Shown here one piece after another: positions 52,425 to 61,434 of a DNA stretch of 64,000 bases. Source of the DNA: Alistipes sp. (GTDB lineage Bacteria; Bacteroidota; Bacteroidia; Bacteroidales; Rikenellaceae); assembly GCA_021201825.1 (NCBI GenBank), contig JAJQED010000008.1, forward strand, positions 62,001 through 126,000, given 5' to 3'. Made by a program: the position numbers and the translations under genes. The stretch's first letter is position 1. The number at the start of each line of letters is the position of its first letter. Below the pieces are notes generated by a model. It was given only the letters and a program-made list of their open reading frames with translations. It was not told the origin of the DNA and did no database searches.

Positions 52425-53867
52425 ATGTACCTACCCCGCATCTTATTTACCCTCGCATTACTTACCGCGGCATATTCCGCCGCCGCAACCGGTCCGTTCC
52501 GGGCCTACGGACGGGTGGAATGCGGCGGCAAGGGGGTGGCCGGCGTTCCCGTGACCGACGGGAACATCTTTACGGTCACGGACCATAAGGGCCGTTACCG
52601 GCTCGACACCTCGGCCGAGTTCGTATACATAACCCTGCCCGACGGGTATGCCATACCCATGGAGGGAAACCTGCCGTGCATTTACCGCCGCACGGATGCC
52701 ATGGACGGGAAAAAACGCAGGTTCGATTTCACCCTCGAAAAGAATACGGCGGACTATTCACGCCACACGTTCGTCGCCGTTGCCGATCCGCAGGTCTATT
52801 TCGATAAGGACGTGGCAATCCTCCATGACGCTGCGGCGGACCTGCGCGAACTCAGGGAGGCATCAGCAGAGCCGCTTTTCGGGGTTGTCCTCGGGGATAT
52901 AATCGGCCACGTAGAGACGGACCGGCACCTGTTCGATTCGGTCAACAACGTACTGGCTTCCAGCGGAGTGCCATTCTTCTATGCACTCGGCAACCACGAT
53001 ATGGATATCGGCGTAAGGACCACCGACCATTCCAAAGAGACGTTCAAGGGTATCTACGGGCCCACATATTACTCCTTCAACCGGGGCAATGTACATTACG
53101 TGGTTCTGGACGACGTTTTCTTCCTCGCCCGCAGTTACCTCTATGCGGGCTACCTGGAGGAGCGGCAGATGAAATGGCTGGAGCGTGACCTGGCTTTCGT
53201 CCCGCACGGGTCGACGGTAGTGGTCTGTCTCCATATCCCTACCTATTCCCGTGAGGCCCGGGCCCGTAACTGGGGTGCGGAATCATACATGAAAGTGATG
53301 AACAACCGCCGGGGATTCTACGAAATACTGGAGCCCTACAACGTACATATAATGTCCGCCCACGAACATTACAACGAGAACTACACCCTTGCGGACAACC
53401 TGTACGAACACGTACATGCGGCGGTCAGCGGCCTGTTCTGGGAGTCCTACTGGAACAGCGACGGCACTCCGTCCGGGTACGGGGTTTACCGGTTCGACGG
53501 GCCCGGTGTACGGTGGCATTACAAAGCGGTCGGTTATCCGGCCGACCTGCAATTCCACGCCTACCCTCCCGGCCGGAACGTCGAGCGGCCGGAAGCCGTA
53601 ACGGCCAACGTCTGGAACTGGGACGAGAAGTGGCAGGTGCGCTGGACAGAGGACGGGGAGGACCGCGGCCCCATGGAAAAATACACCGGCACCGACATGA
53701 CCATATATTACGACGTTGTGGCAAACGGGGATAACTTCACCCACAAAGGGGTCGGCGCGGGACATACCGAACACCTCTTTTTTGCCGTCCCGGCACGGGA
53801 GGGCTCGGCGATAACGGTGGAGGTGACCGACCGGTTCGGTAACGTATACACACAAAAGGTACGATAA
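52425..53867 (+). CDS. Secreted calcineurin-like phosphoesterase
   Basis: A 480-residue protein with a signal peptide (to about residue 22). An N-terminal Ig-like domain (about 25-105) precedes the two-metal phosphoesterase core: FVAVADPQ (metal ligands), GDIIGH, GNHDMD, VVCLHIPTYS and IMSAHEHYNE. A C-terminal beta domain (about 330-480, ending DRFGNVYTQKVR) follows. The order matches the calcineurin-like proteins with N- and C-terminal add-on domains that occur in Bacteroidetes PULs. The substrate could be a phosphorylated glycan or a phosphodiester. The same architecture opens the fusion at 57017. Confidence 0.85.
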   Translation: MYLPRILFTLALLTAAYSAAATGPFRAYGRVECGGKGVAGVPVTDGNIFTVTDHKGRYRLDTSAEFVYITLPDGYAIPMEGNLPCIYRRTDAMDGKKRRFDFTLEKNTADYSRHTFVAVADPQVYFDKDVAILHDAAADLRELREASAEPLFGVVLGDIIGHVETDRHLFDSVNNVLASSGVPFFYALGNHDMDIGVRTTDHSKETFKGIYGPTYYSFNRGNVHYVVLDDVFFLARSYLYAGYLEERQMKWLERDLAFVPHGSTVVVCLHIPTYSREARARNWGAESYMKVMNNRRGFYEILEPYNVHIMSAHEHYNENYTLADNLYEHVHAAVSGLFWESYWNSDGTPSGYGVYRFDGPGVRWHYKAVGYPADLQFHAYPPGRNVERPEAVTANVWNWDEKWQVRWTEDGEDRGPMEKYTGTDMTIYYDVVANGDNFTHKGVGAGHTEHLFFAVPAREGSAITVEVTDRFGNVYTQKVR

Positions 53868-53886
53868 AACAAGAAAAAACGAAGAT

Positions 53887-55668
53887 ATGAAGCGGATAGC
53901 AGTCATTGCTTTACTGTCCATCGCAACGATGGCAGCGGCCAAACCGGTCGAAAAACGGGTTCAGGTCCTTGTGGTCGGGGGTACTACCAGCGGCACCAGC
54001 GCAGGCATAGCCTCGGCACGTAACGGGGCTACGACCCTGATCGTGGAAGAGACCCCTTGGCTGGGCGGGATGTTCACCGCGCAGGGGGTCGGAGCCGTGG
54101 ACGGCAACCACGCTATGCCGTCGGGCATTTGGAACGAATTCCGGGAGCGGCTGCGGTCCCATTATGGCGGCGCTGAGGCTCTGGCTACCGGGTGGGTCAG
54201 CGCCACGCTGTTCGAACCTCAGGTAGGCGCGTCGATCTTCGCCTCGATGGCCGGGGAGGAACCATTGCTGGAAGTGCTGCACGAGTATTACCTAACCGGT
54301 TTGAAAACCAGGAACGGACGGATACGGTACGCTATGTTCGAGGACGGGCAGGGCAACCGGCTCAAGGTGACGGCCGATATCTATATCGACGCCACGGACC
54401 TCGGGGACTGCCTGCCGCTGGCCGGTGCGGAATACCGGCTGGGGATGGATTCGCGCCATGACACGGGCGAGGACCTCGCCCCGGAACAGGCCAACGACGT
54501 CGTACAGGACCTTACGTGGGTGGCCATACTCAAGGATTACGGGCCCGGCGCCGACATGACCATCCCCCGGCCCGAGGGCTACGACCCGGCGCATTTCGAG
54601 GGGTGCCATTCAGACTGGTCCCCGGCCTATATGCTGGATTACGGGAAGATGCCCAACGGCAAGTACATGATAAATTGGCCCCGCAACGGCAACGACGTCT
54701 ACCTGAACGTCGTGGAGATGGACCGGGAGTCGCGCGCACGGGAACTCCAAAAGGCCAAGGATTTCACCCTTTCTTTCGTCTACCATATCCAGACCGCCCT
54801 CGGGCTCTCCTACCTGGGGCTTGCCGACGATGTGTTCGACACCCCGGACAAACTGGCCTACTTGCCGTACCACCGCGAGGGACGGCGCGTCAAGGGCCTC
54901 GTCACCTTTACCCTCGACGACGTTACCGACCGCTACGGGCGGCCCAACCCGCTCTACCGCACGGGTATTTCGGTCGGGGATTACCCGGTGGACCACCACC
55001 ACGGCAAGCGTCCCGATATCGGCGACATAGATTTCCCGAGCGTCCCGTCTTTCAACGTCCCGCTGGGTTCTCTTATCCCGGAACGGGTCGACAACCTGAT
55101 AGTTTCGGACAAAGCCATATCGGTCAGCAACCTTATCAACGGGTCCACACGGCTCCAGCCCATTGTCTTTCTTACCGGCCAGGCGGCCGGGACCCTGGCC
55201 GCGTTGTCGGCCACAGGGGGTAAGGCTCCCCGCACGGTACCCATACGGGAAGTGCAGGCGAACCTGCTCCGTCAGGGGGCCTACCTGATGCCCCTGTATG
55301 ACGTGCAGCCCGGGGACGAGGGTTTCGAGGCCATCCAGCGGGTTACGGCCACCGGCATAATCCGGACCACCGGCGAACCTTACCATTGGGCGAACCGCAC
55401 CTGGTTCTACCCCGATTCTACCATCACCGTAGCCGAATTCAGCGAGGGTCTTAATTCATATTACCCGTCGGTCGCCCTATCGGACGACCGGACGGAACTC
55501 ACGGGCGGGCGGGCCAAGACGTTGATCGCGGCGGCAGGCGGTACAACGGACGGGATGGACATACCCGAAGACCGCCCCGTCACCCGCCGGGAACTGGCGC
55601 AGATCGTGGACCGGGCGCTCGATCCGTTTGCCATTCCCGTAGACCATAATGGCAAAATATTGAACTAA
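53887..55668 (+). CDS. Secreted FAD-dependent oxidoreductase (PF12831-type)
   Basis: A 593-residue protein with a signal peptide (cut near MAAAKP). The FAD-binding Rossmann motif VLVVGGTTSGTSAGIASARNG starts at about residue 30, with EETPWLGGMFTAQGVG following. The C-terminal half carries SVPSFNVPLGSLIPERVDNLIVSDKAIS and the closing FAD block GSTRLQPIVFLTGQAAGTLAALS. It belongs to the family often called xanthan-lyase-like or FAD-dependent oxidoreductase in PULs; the real reaction is unknown. It starts 19 nt after the phosphoesterase stop. Confidence 0.85.
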   Translation: MKRIAVIALLSIATMAAAKPVEKRVQVLVVGGTTSGTSAGIASARNGATTLIVEETPWLGGMFTAQGVGAVDGNHAMPSGIWNEFRERLRSHYGGAEALATGWVSATLFEPQVGASIFASMAGEEPLLEVLHEYYLTGLKTRNGRIRYAMFEDGQGNRLKVTADIYIDATDLGDCLPLAGAEYRLGMDSRHDTGEDLAPEQANDVVQDLTWVAILKDYGPGADMTIPRPEGYDPAHFEGCHSDWSPAYMLDYGKMPNGKYMINWPRNGNDVYLNVVEMDRESRARELQKAKDFTLSFVYHIQTALGLSYLGLADDVFDTPDKLAYLPYHREGRRVKGLVTFTLDDVTDRYGRPNPLYRTGISVGDYPVDHHHGKRPDIGDIDFPSVPSFNVPLGSLIPERVDNLIVSDKAISVSNLINGSTRLQPIVFLTGQAAGTLAALSATGGKAPRTVPIREVQANLLRQGAYLMPLYDVQPGDEGFEAIQRVTATGIIRTTGEPYHWANRTWFYPDSTITVAEFSEGLNSYYPSVALSDDRTELTGGRAKTLIAAAGGTTDGMDIPEDRPVTRRELAQIVDRALDPFAIPVDHNGKILN

Positions 55669-55710
55669 CAATAACAAATAAAGAATTAATTTTAGCTTAT
55701 TAGGTTATTT

Positions 55711-55756
55711 AAATAAATATATTTATTTTTCATTACTTCTAAAGGAAAAATATTTG
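55711..55756 (+). promoter_or_regulatory. Candidate operator and promoter of the epimerase operon
   Basis: AAATAAATATATTTATTT (55711-55728) is a perfect 18-bp palindrome containing the 14-mer ATAAATATATTTAT found at the ROK gene promoter. A degenerate -7 box TATTTG lies at 55751-55756 at a distance that puts the palindrome over the -33 region. The gap 55669-55862 otherwise holds no gene. Confidence 0.5.
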
Positions 55757-55862
55757 GTATTTTTATGCCGGATAACAAAATAACTGTCCACTGCGGTGGA
55801 AAACTAACTCCCTCCTACCGGCCCGCGGCCGGGCGGGATAAGGAATTAAAAGAGAACGAGAT

Positions 55863-57032
55863 ATGGACTTCAAGAGTTTAGCAGCACAATACAGGGACGA
55901 ACTTCTCCATTGCGTTATGCCGTTCTGGACCGATAAGTCGCAGGACCTGGAATACGGGGGCTATTTTTCCTGCCTGGACCGGGACGGGACGGTCTATGAC
56001 ACCGATAAATTCATGTGGCTTCAGGGGCGCCAGCTGTGGATGTATTCGATGCTATGCAACAAGGTAGAACGCAGGCAAAAGTGGCTGGACTGTGCGGTGC
56101 AGGGGGCGGAATTCCTTAAGCGACACGGCCATGACGAAAATTACGACTGGTACTTTTCCCTGACCCGCGAGGGACGGCCGCTCGTACAGCCATATAATAT
56201 TTTTTCGCACATCTTCGTAGCCATGGGGTTCGCCCAACTCGCCGTAGCCACGGGCAACGACGAGTATGCCGAGATAGCCCGGCGGACGTTCGAGCGGGTG
56301 GTGCAGAAGCGCCACAACCCCAAGTGCCGCTGGAACAAGGCGGTGCCGGGAACGCGGGACACTAAGGGGTTTTCCCTGCCCATGATCCTGTGCAATATGG
56401 CCCTCGAAATAGAGCCGCTTATCGATAAAGAATTGTTGGACAGCACCATAGAGGAGTGCCTCGACGAGGTTATGAACGTCTTCTACCGGGAGGACCTCGG
56501 CCTTGTGGTGGAAAACGTTACGGCTGACGGACGGCTCGAGGACACGTTCGAGGGGCGTTTGATGAACCCCGGGCACGCCCTGGAAGCCATGTGGTTCATC
56601 ATGGACCTCGGGGTGCGGCTCGGACGGCGGGAGTTGGTGGACAAGGCGGTCAGGATCGCCCTGCGTACGGCCGAATACGGCTGGGACCGCAAATACGGCG
56701 GCATATTCTACTTTATGGACCGTCTCGGCAAGCCGCTACACCAGCTGGAGTGGGACCAGAAGCTCTGGTGGGTCCACATGGAGGCTGTTGTCTGCATGCT
56801 CAAGGGGTACAGCCTCACGGGGTCCCAGGAGTGCCTGCAGTGGTTCGAGAAGCTCCATAATTATACGTGGGACCACTTCAAAGACAAGGAGTTTCCGGAA
56901 TGGTACGGGTACCTTAACCGGCGGGGAGAGGTTTTACTGCCCCTCAAGGGTGGTAAGTGGAAAGGATGCTTCCATATCCCGCGCGGTTTATACCAGTGCT
57001 GGCAAATCCTCGAGCAATGCGACAAGCTATAA
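55863..57032 (+). CDS. N-acylglucosamine 2-epimerase family protein
   Basis: A 389-residue cytoplasmic (alpha/alpha)6-barrel enzyme of the AGE family, which interconverts GlcNAc and ManNAc or related sugars. Family blocks are intact: MWLQGRQLWMYSMLCN, NPGHALEAMWFIMDLG, QKLWWVHMEAVVCMLKGY and KGGKWKGCFHIPRGLYQCW. The Trp, His and Arg residues of the sugar pocket are present in these blocks. Cellobiose 2-epimerase activity is an alternative for some AGE members. It is the first gene of a block with its own promoter, and its stop overlaps the next start by 16 nt. Confidence 0.9.
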   Translation: MDFKSLAAQYRDELLHCVMPFWTDKSQDLEYGGYFSCLDRDGTVYDTDKFMWLQGRQLWMYSMLCNKVERRQKWLDCAVQGAEFLKRHGHDENYDWYFSLTREGRPLVQPYNIFSHIFVAMGFAQLAVATGNDEYAEIARRTFERVVQKRHNPKCRWNKAVPGTRDTKGFSLPMILCNMALEIEPLIDKELLDSTIEECLDEVMNVFYREDLGLVVENVTADGRLEDTFEGRLMNPGHALEAMWFIMDLGVRLGRRELVDKAVRIALRTAEYGWDRKYGGIFYFMDRLGKPLHQLEWDQKLWWVHMEAVVCMLKGYSLTGSQECLQWFEKLHNYTWDHFKDKEFPEWYGYLNRRGEVLLPLKGGKWKGCFHIPRGLYQCWQILEQCDKL

Positions 57033-59488
57033 TTGCGGCCCTTATATCTTTCCTCATGCTGGCTACGGTCGGCGCGGCGGCACGTGATACGGTCAGGGGG
57101 AGCGTAACGGGCAGCGGGCAGCCGCTGGGAGGGGTAGCGGTGACGGACGGCTACCGGGTCGTCTGGACGAACAGCGACGGACAGTTCTCCTTAGAGCCGG
57201 ACGTACGCAGCCGGTTCATTTATATATCGATCCCCGCCGGCTACCGGCCCCCGGTCGAGGACGGGTTGGCTAAATTCTACATACCGCTCATAGAGGGCCG
57301 GTTCGACTTCGTACTGGAGCGAAAGGCGGCAGACGATACCCGGCACGGTTTCATAGCGATCGCGGACCCGCAGGTTACGAAAGAGCGGGAAATAGAAATG
57401 ATGGCCCCGGCGGTGGCGGATATTACGGCAACGGTCCGTGAACATGCCGACCGGGATTTCCACGGCATCGGTTGCGGGGACATAGTGGGCGACAGACCTG
57501 ACTTTTACGGCCCCCTTAACGCATCGCTCGCCGCAACGGGCATCCCGTTCTATCACAGCGTCGGCAACCACGACATGAAATATACCGACCGGTCGTTCGA
57601 GAGTTCCCTGACGGCCTACGAAGAGGTTTACGGCCCGCCGTGGTATTCCTACAATACCGGGGAGATCCATTATGTGGTCCTCAACGACTCGTTTTACATC
57701 GGGCGCGAATATTTCTATATCGGGTACCTCGACGAGGCACAGCTCCATTGGCTCGAACAGGACCTGAGCAGGGTCCCTGCCGGGTCGACGGTCGTCGTTA
57801 CACTCCATATCCCTACCACCCTGTCGGAACGGGACAGGCAGGGTTTCCAGTACGCCACCATATCCAAGGTACTGGCCAACCAAAAAGCCCTTTACTCCAT
57901 TCTCGAGGGATACAATACCCATATCCTCTCGGGGCATATCCATACCACGACCAACTGTGCGGTTAACGACCACCTCTACGAACACAACCTTGCGGCCCTT
58001 AGCGGGGCCTGGTGGCAGGGGACGCTCTGCACGGACGGCACACCGGCCGGCTACGGGGTATTCCTGTGCGACGGGGGGCAGGTAGAGTGGTATTACAAAT
58101 CCGTGGGCTACCCGCGTGACCACCAGATGAGGGTCAGTATCCGAACGGACGGCGAGGGGCGACCCGTCGTGCTGGCCAACGTATGGAATACGGACCCGGC
58201 ATGGACGGTAGAACTCTACCAGGACGGCAAATATAGCGGCCACATGAGCCGTACGGAGGCCGTAGACCCGCTGGCACAGGAACTCTATTCGGATAAAAGC
58301 AAACTGGAGTACGGCTGGATCGGCCCGACCGCATCGGACCATTTTTACACCGCACCGCTCGGGCAGGGCACTACGACGGTAGAAGTCGTCGCCACCGACC
58401 GGTTCGGGAACCGCTATACCTCGTCGGTTCCGGTCCATACGGCCGACGCCGGGCAATGGGATTTTTACCCGGCCGATAGTCCTGACATCCGTTTCACCGG
58501 CAGGACCCAGACCGGCACGGACGGCGTATCGTTCGATTGGACAGGCGTGTATTTCTGTTTCTCCACCGACGCCGGGGTGTTCGAACTCCACGCCTCCGAT
58601 ACGGGGAAGAATTATTACAACCTTTTTGTAGACGGTGAGTTACGGGAAGTTATCGCCGTGGGCGGCGACAGGGAGCTTATCCCGGTAACCGTCGGCTTGC
58701 CCGGCACCCGCAAAGAGGTACGGCTGCAAAAGCGCACCGAGGGCGAACAGGGCCGCACCACCATCCACGGCATTTCCGTGCCTCCGGGATATACGGTCGC
58801 CGCGGCGGCCGCCCGACCCGGACGGCATATCGAATTTATAGGAGACTCGCTGACATGCGGCTTCGGCACCGAGGGCACCTCCCCGCAGGAACCGTTCCTG
58901 CCCGAGACCGAGAACTGCGACCTTGGGTTCGCCTGTATCACGGCACGGTATTTCGAAGCGGATCACACCCTGATAGCCCATTCCGGGCAGGGAGCGGTCC
59001 GCAACTGGGACGACAGCGTTTCCGTCTCGTCCGTAGCGATGCGGCACCGTTACCTGCGCACGTATGACATGACGCCGGAACCGGCCTGGGATTTCCCGGC
59101 CAATGCGCACAAACCGGACGTGGTGGTGATCAACCTAGGAAGCAACGACTATTCGACCAGCCCGGTCCCGGATTACGGGGAATTCGCCGCCGGTTACAAC
59201 GAGATAATCTCGGCGGTCAAAACCGCCTATGGCCCTGACGTACCAGTGGTTTGCATGACCCCGCGAAACGACTCCCCGGCTTTCGACCATATCCGCCGCA
59301 TTTGCATGGATACGCAATACAGTAATATCTTATTCGCACCGGTGCTACCCGGGATTTGCCGCGCCGACACCGACCTGGGGTCCGTTTGGCATCCCAACCA
59401 CTCCGGCCACCGCAAGATGGCCATGACGCTCATCCCTTACGTGGCCTCGGCCACAGGATGGGACATGCCCGGGCGGCCCGTCCTATAA
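57017..59488 (+). CDS. Phosphoesterase-CE2 acetylesterase fusion
   Basis: An 823-residue secreted protein (signal peptide to about 25). The N-terminal part (to about 480) repeats the architecture at 52425: Ig-like domain, then FIAIADPQVT, CGDIVGD, VGNHDMK, LHIPTTLS, LSGHIHTTT and a C-terminal beta domain. From about 490 it is a CE2-type esterase: a jelly-roll (IRFTGRTQTGTDGVSFDW) and an SGNH domain with Ser611 in FIGDSLTCGFG, INLGSNDYS and His792 in WHPNHSGH. Its ATG lies inside the epimerase gene, overlapping by 16 nt. It probably removes phosphate-type and acetyl groups from one substrate. A longer in-frame start at 56957 would overlap further. Confidence 0.85.
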   Translation: MRQAIIAALISFLMLATVGAAARDTVRGSVTGSGQPLGGVAVTDGYRVVWTNSDGQFSLEPDVRSRFIYISIPAGYRPPVEDGLAKFYIPLIEGRFDFVLERKAADDTRHGFIAIADPQVTKEREIEMMAPAVADITATVREHADRDFHGIGCGDIVGDRPDFYGPLNASLAATGIPFYHSVGNHDMKYTDRSFESSLTAYEEVYGPPWYSYNTGEIHYVVLNDSFYIGREYFYIGYLDEAQLHWLEQDLSRVPAGSTVVVTLHIPTTLSERDRQGFQYATISKVLANQKALYSILEGYNTHILSGHIHTTTNCAVNDHLYEHNLAALSGAWWQGTLCTDGTPAGYGVFLCDGGQVEWYYKSVGYPRDHQMRVSIRTDGEGRPVVLANVWNTDPAWTVELYQDGKYSGHMSRTEAVDPLAQELYSDKSKLEYGWIGPTASDHFYTAPLGQGTTTVEVVATDRFGNRYTSSVPVHTADAGQWDFYPADSPDIRFTGRTQTGTDGVSFDWTGVYFCFSTDAGVFELHASDTGKNYYNLFVDGELREVIAVGGDRELIPVTVGLPGTRKEVRLQKRTEGEQGRTTIHGISVPPGYTVAAAAARPGRHIEFIGDSLTCGFGTEGTSPQEPFLPETENCDLGFACITARYFEADHTLIAHSGQGAVRNWDDSVSVSSVAMRHRYLRTYDMTPEPAWDFPANAHKPDVVVINLGSNDYSTSPVPDYGEFAAGYNEIISAVKTAYGPDVPVVCMTPRNDSPAFDHIRRICMDTQYSNILFAPVLPGICRADTDLGSVWHPNHSGHRKMAMTLIPYVASATGWDMPGRPVL

Positions 59489-59549
59489 CCCGGCCGCTCC
59501 CCGAGGCACCGAATTTGCTCCGGTACTGGGATAACCAACATACCGGACC

Positions 59550-60548
59550 ATGAACAGGATACCTATTCTATTACTTGCCGCCTGCTTTGCCGCCACTTGC
59601 GGTGTATGCGCACAGGCGCCGCAGTACATCGCCTACCTCCAACAACCCGGACAGGCCGGACCCGTGGACTTCGAGGATTTTATCGAGCGGCCCGGCGGGG
59701 TAGAGATAAAGAAAGCCCTGCAGTACGACCGGCATACCCTTGCCGACGAGTACGACTACGAGGGCACCCGGCGCAAATTCCAGTGGGACAAGATCAGCGG
59801 CAGGCTCGGCCGGATAGAGGCGCTCAACGGCAAGGATGCAAGTTGGGCCGTATTGGAGAACTACAAAAACGAACATGACCGTCCGCCGCTGGCCGAGGAT
59901 TATCAAAAGGAACATAACGTTGTCACGGACCGCTACGGGGTGATCCAAAACCAGTCGGCACCCCTCTATACCGCCGAAGACCTGCATGAGCCGGAGCGTT
60001 ACGGGCGGGACGGGTCTCTTGTGGAAATAACCGCCGAGGACGACGGCTATTACATAATCGATAACGTCAACTTCGACGGGCAATGGTACGTTCCCGAGCA
60101 GTACGTGCGCCCTATAGATGCCCGGCAGTTCCACCGCGTGGTGTTCGTGGACCGGACCAACCAGAATATAGCTACGCTGGAGAAAGTGAACGGCGAATGG
60201 TATGTGCGCAGCATGAACCCGGCCACTACCGGACGCGACAATCCTCCTTACCAGTATGCCACTCCTGAGGGCATATTCCTCATGCAGGACAAAAAAGAGA
60301 AGATGTTCTACACCGGCGACGGTTCGAGCGAAATAGTGGGTTATGCACCATATGCCAACCGGTTCACCAACGGGGCCTACATCCACGGCGTACCCGTGAA
60401 CAGCCCGGACGGGTCGGTCGTGGAATACAGCAATACCCTGGGGACCATACCCCGTTCCCACATGTGCGTACGCACCGCTTCGTCCCATGCGGAATTTATC
60501 TACGACAATTTCCCCGTGGACCAGACCCTTGTGGTTGTTATCGACTGA
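59550..60548 (+). CDS. YkuD-type L,D-transpeptidase, SHMC variant
   Basis: A 332-residue secreted protein (signal peptide cut near VCAQA). The C-terminal YkuD domain has GAYIHGVPVNSP followed by GTIPRSHMCVR, with Cys309 as the expected nucleophile; the usual Gly of SHGC is Met here. The region before it (about 60-200) contains acidic and aromatic stretches that may be SH3b-like. It would cross-link peptidoglycan or attach proteins to it. It follows the esterase fusion by 61 nt but belongs to general envelope functions, so its inclusion in the PUL operon is doubtful. Confidence 0.85.
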   Translation: MNRIPILLLAACFAATCGVCAQAPQYIAYLQQPGQAGPVDFEDFIERPGGVEIKKALQYDRHTLADEYDYEGTRRKFQWDKISGRLGRIEALNGKDASWAVLENYKNEHDRPPLAEDYQKEHNVVTDRYGVIQNQSAPLYTAEDLHEPERYGRDGSLVEITAEDDGYYIIDNVNFDGQWYVPEQYVRPIDARQFHRVVFVDRTNQNIATLEKVNGEWYVRSMNPATTGRDNPPYQYATPEGIFLMQDKKEKMFYTGDGSSEIVGYAPYANRFTNGAYIHGVPVNSPDGSVVEYSNTLGTIPRSHMCVRTASSHAEFIYDNFPVDQTLVVVID

Positions 60549-61050
60549 CCGGATTGGCCGGGCTCCCCGCCCGGGACGTCCGGCACGGGCAGCCGGCCGC
60601 CTCCGGCTGCCTCAGGGCAACGATGCACAGGATGAGGCCGGTATCCCCCGCGAAGACTTAAATTGTTGTTTATCAATTTATTTTTATAATTTTACGAAGT
60701 ATTTGGCGCCTGGTCGACAGCGGACCGGCGCCGGATATGTTTTATAAAAGAAGACGTTTACAGGCGTTTGTCTTTCGTATTCAGAACTTCGCAACTTTTG
60801 AACTTTCCGGAAAGACGGGTGCAACGAGACGTCCTTGTTGATATGTGGCAAAATTCCTGCCCCGTACCACCGTACGGGTACTGGCGGATTTACATATCGG
60901 CGTGGGCTTTCTGCGTTGCTCGTTTCCGGAAAGTGGGCAATGCGAAGGCCTCGAATACGAAACGGGCTAATGTAAGGATTCCCACGCTTTCTTTTACCGG
61001 ACAACCCAAACCATATCAGGCCATCGGGGAATCATGGCGTCCGAACTACC
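60549..61050. other. Gene-free stretch before the small HTH gene
   Basis: A GC hairpin, GCAGCCGG / CCGGCTGC (about 60589-60612), lies after the transpeptidase stop and may end transcription, without a T-run. An AT-rich patch at 60660-60700 has TTG and TAATTTTA near promoter spacing. The minus-strand frame across 60684-61004 lacks any protein-like feature. Nothing else was recognised. Confidence 0.4.
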
Positions 61051-61275
61051 ATGGAGAGCATCCATACAGGACGCCTTATCAGGCAGACCCTAACCCGGCA
61101 GGGGCGCACCGTCACATGGTTCGCCTCTCGGCTTTGCTGTACCCGCCCGAACGTTTATAAGATATTCCGTAAACAGCATATCGACACGGGACTGCTGTGG
61201 CGTATCTGCCGTATCCTGGACCATGATTTCTTCAGGGACCTCTCTTCGGCCCTGGAAACGGACGACCGGCCGTAG
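61051..61275 (+). CDS. Small XRE-like HTH protein
   Basis: A 74-residue protein. GRLIRQTLTRQGRTVTWFASRLCCTRPNVYKIF forms the helix-turn-helix, followed by RKQHIDTGLLWRICRILDHDFFRDL. The pattern (VTWFAxxLCC-R-NVYxIF-KxxIDTxLL-RI-xxLDxDFF) is a small family I recall from many Bacteroidetes, of unknown targets. The ATG at 61051 is used. It is alone between two gaps. Confidence 0.78.
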   Translation: MESIHTGRLIRQTLTRQGRTVTWFASRLCCTRPNVYKIFRKQHIDTGLLWRICRILDHDFFRDLSSALETDDRP

Positions 61276-61343
61276 CCATTTTGGATACACTTCCGTCGCC
61301 TTATGGGAACTATCCCGCGGCGGCTTCCGGGCCATATTCTCCA

Positions 61344-61351
61344 TAACTTTG
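61344..61351 (+). promoter_or_regulatory. Candidate -7 box of the secreted small protein gene
   Basis: TAACTTTG is an exact TAnnTTTG match, 84 nt before the ATG at 61435. The -33 element is not clear. Confidence 0.45.
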
Positions 61352-61434
61352 CTCCCGATTAAAAAATTTAACCCCGTAGTGCTTACACTTTATTCCCGGC
61401 CTTATCCGCCGGTTTATTTTAATCTAATCCGAAT

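Noticed and set aside
60684-61004. Minus-strand frame of 106 codons before the small HTH gene.
   Set aside because: Composition is unlike protein and no start signal or family was seen.
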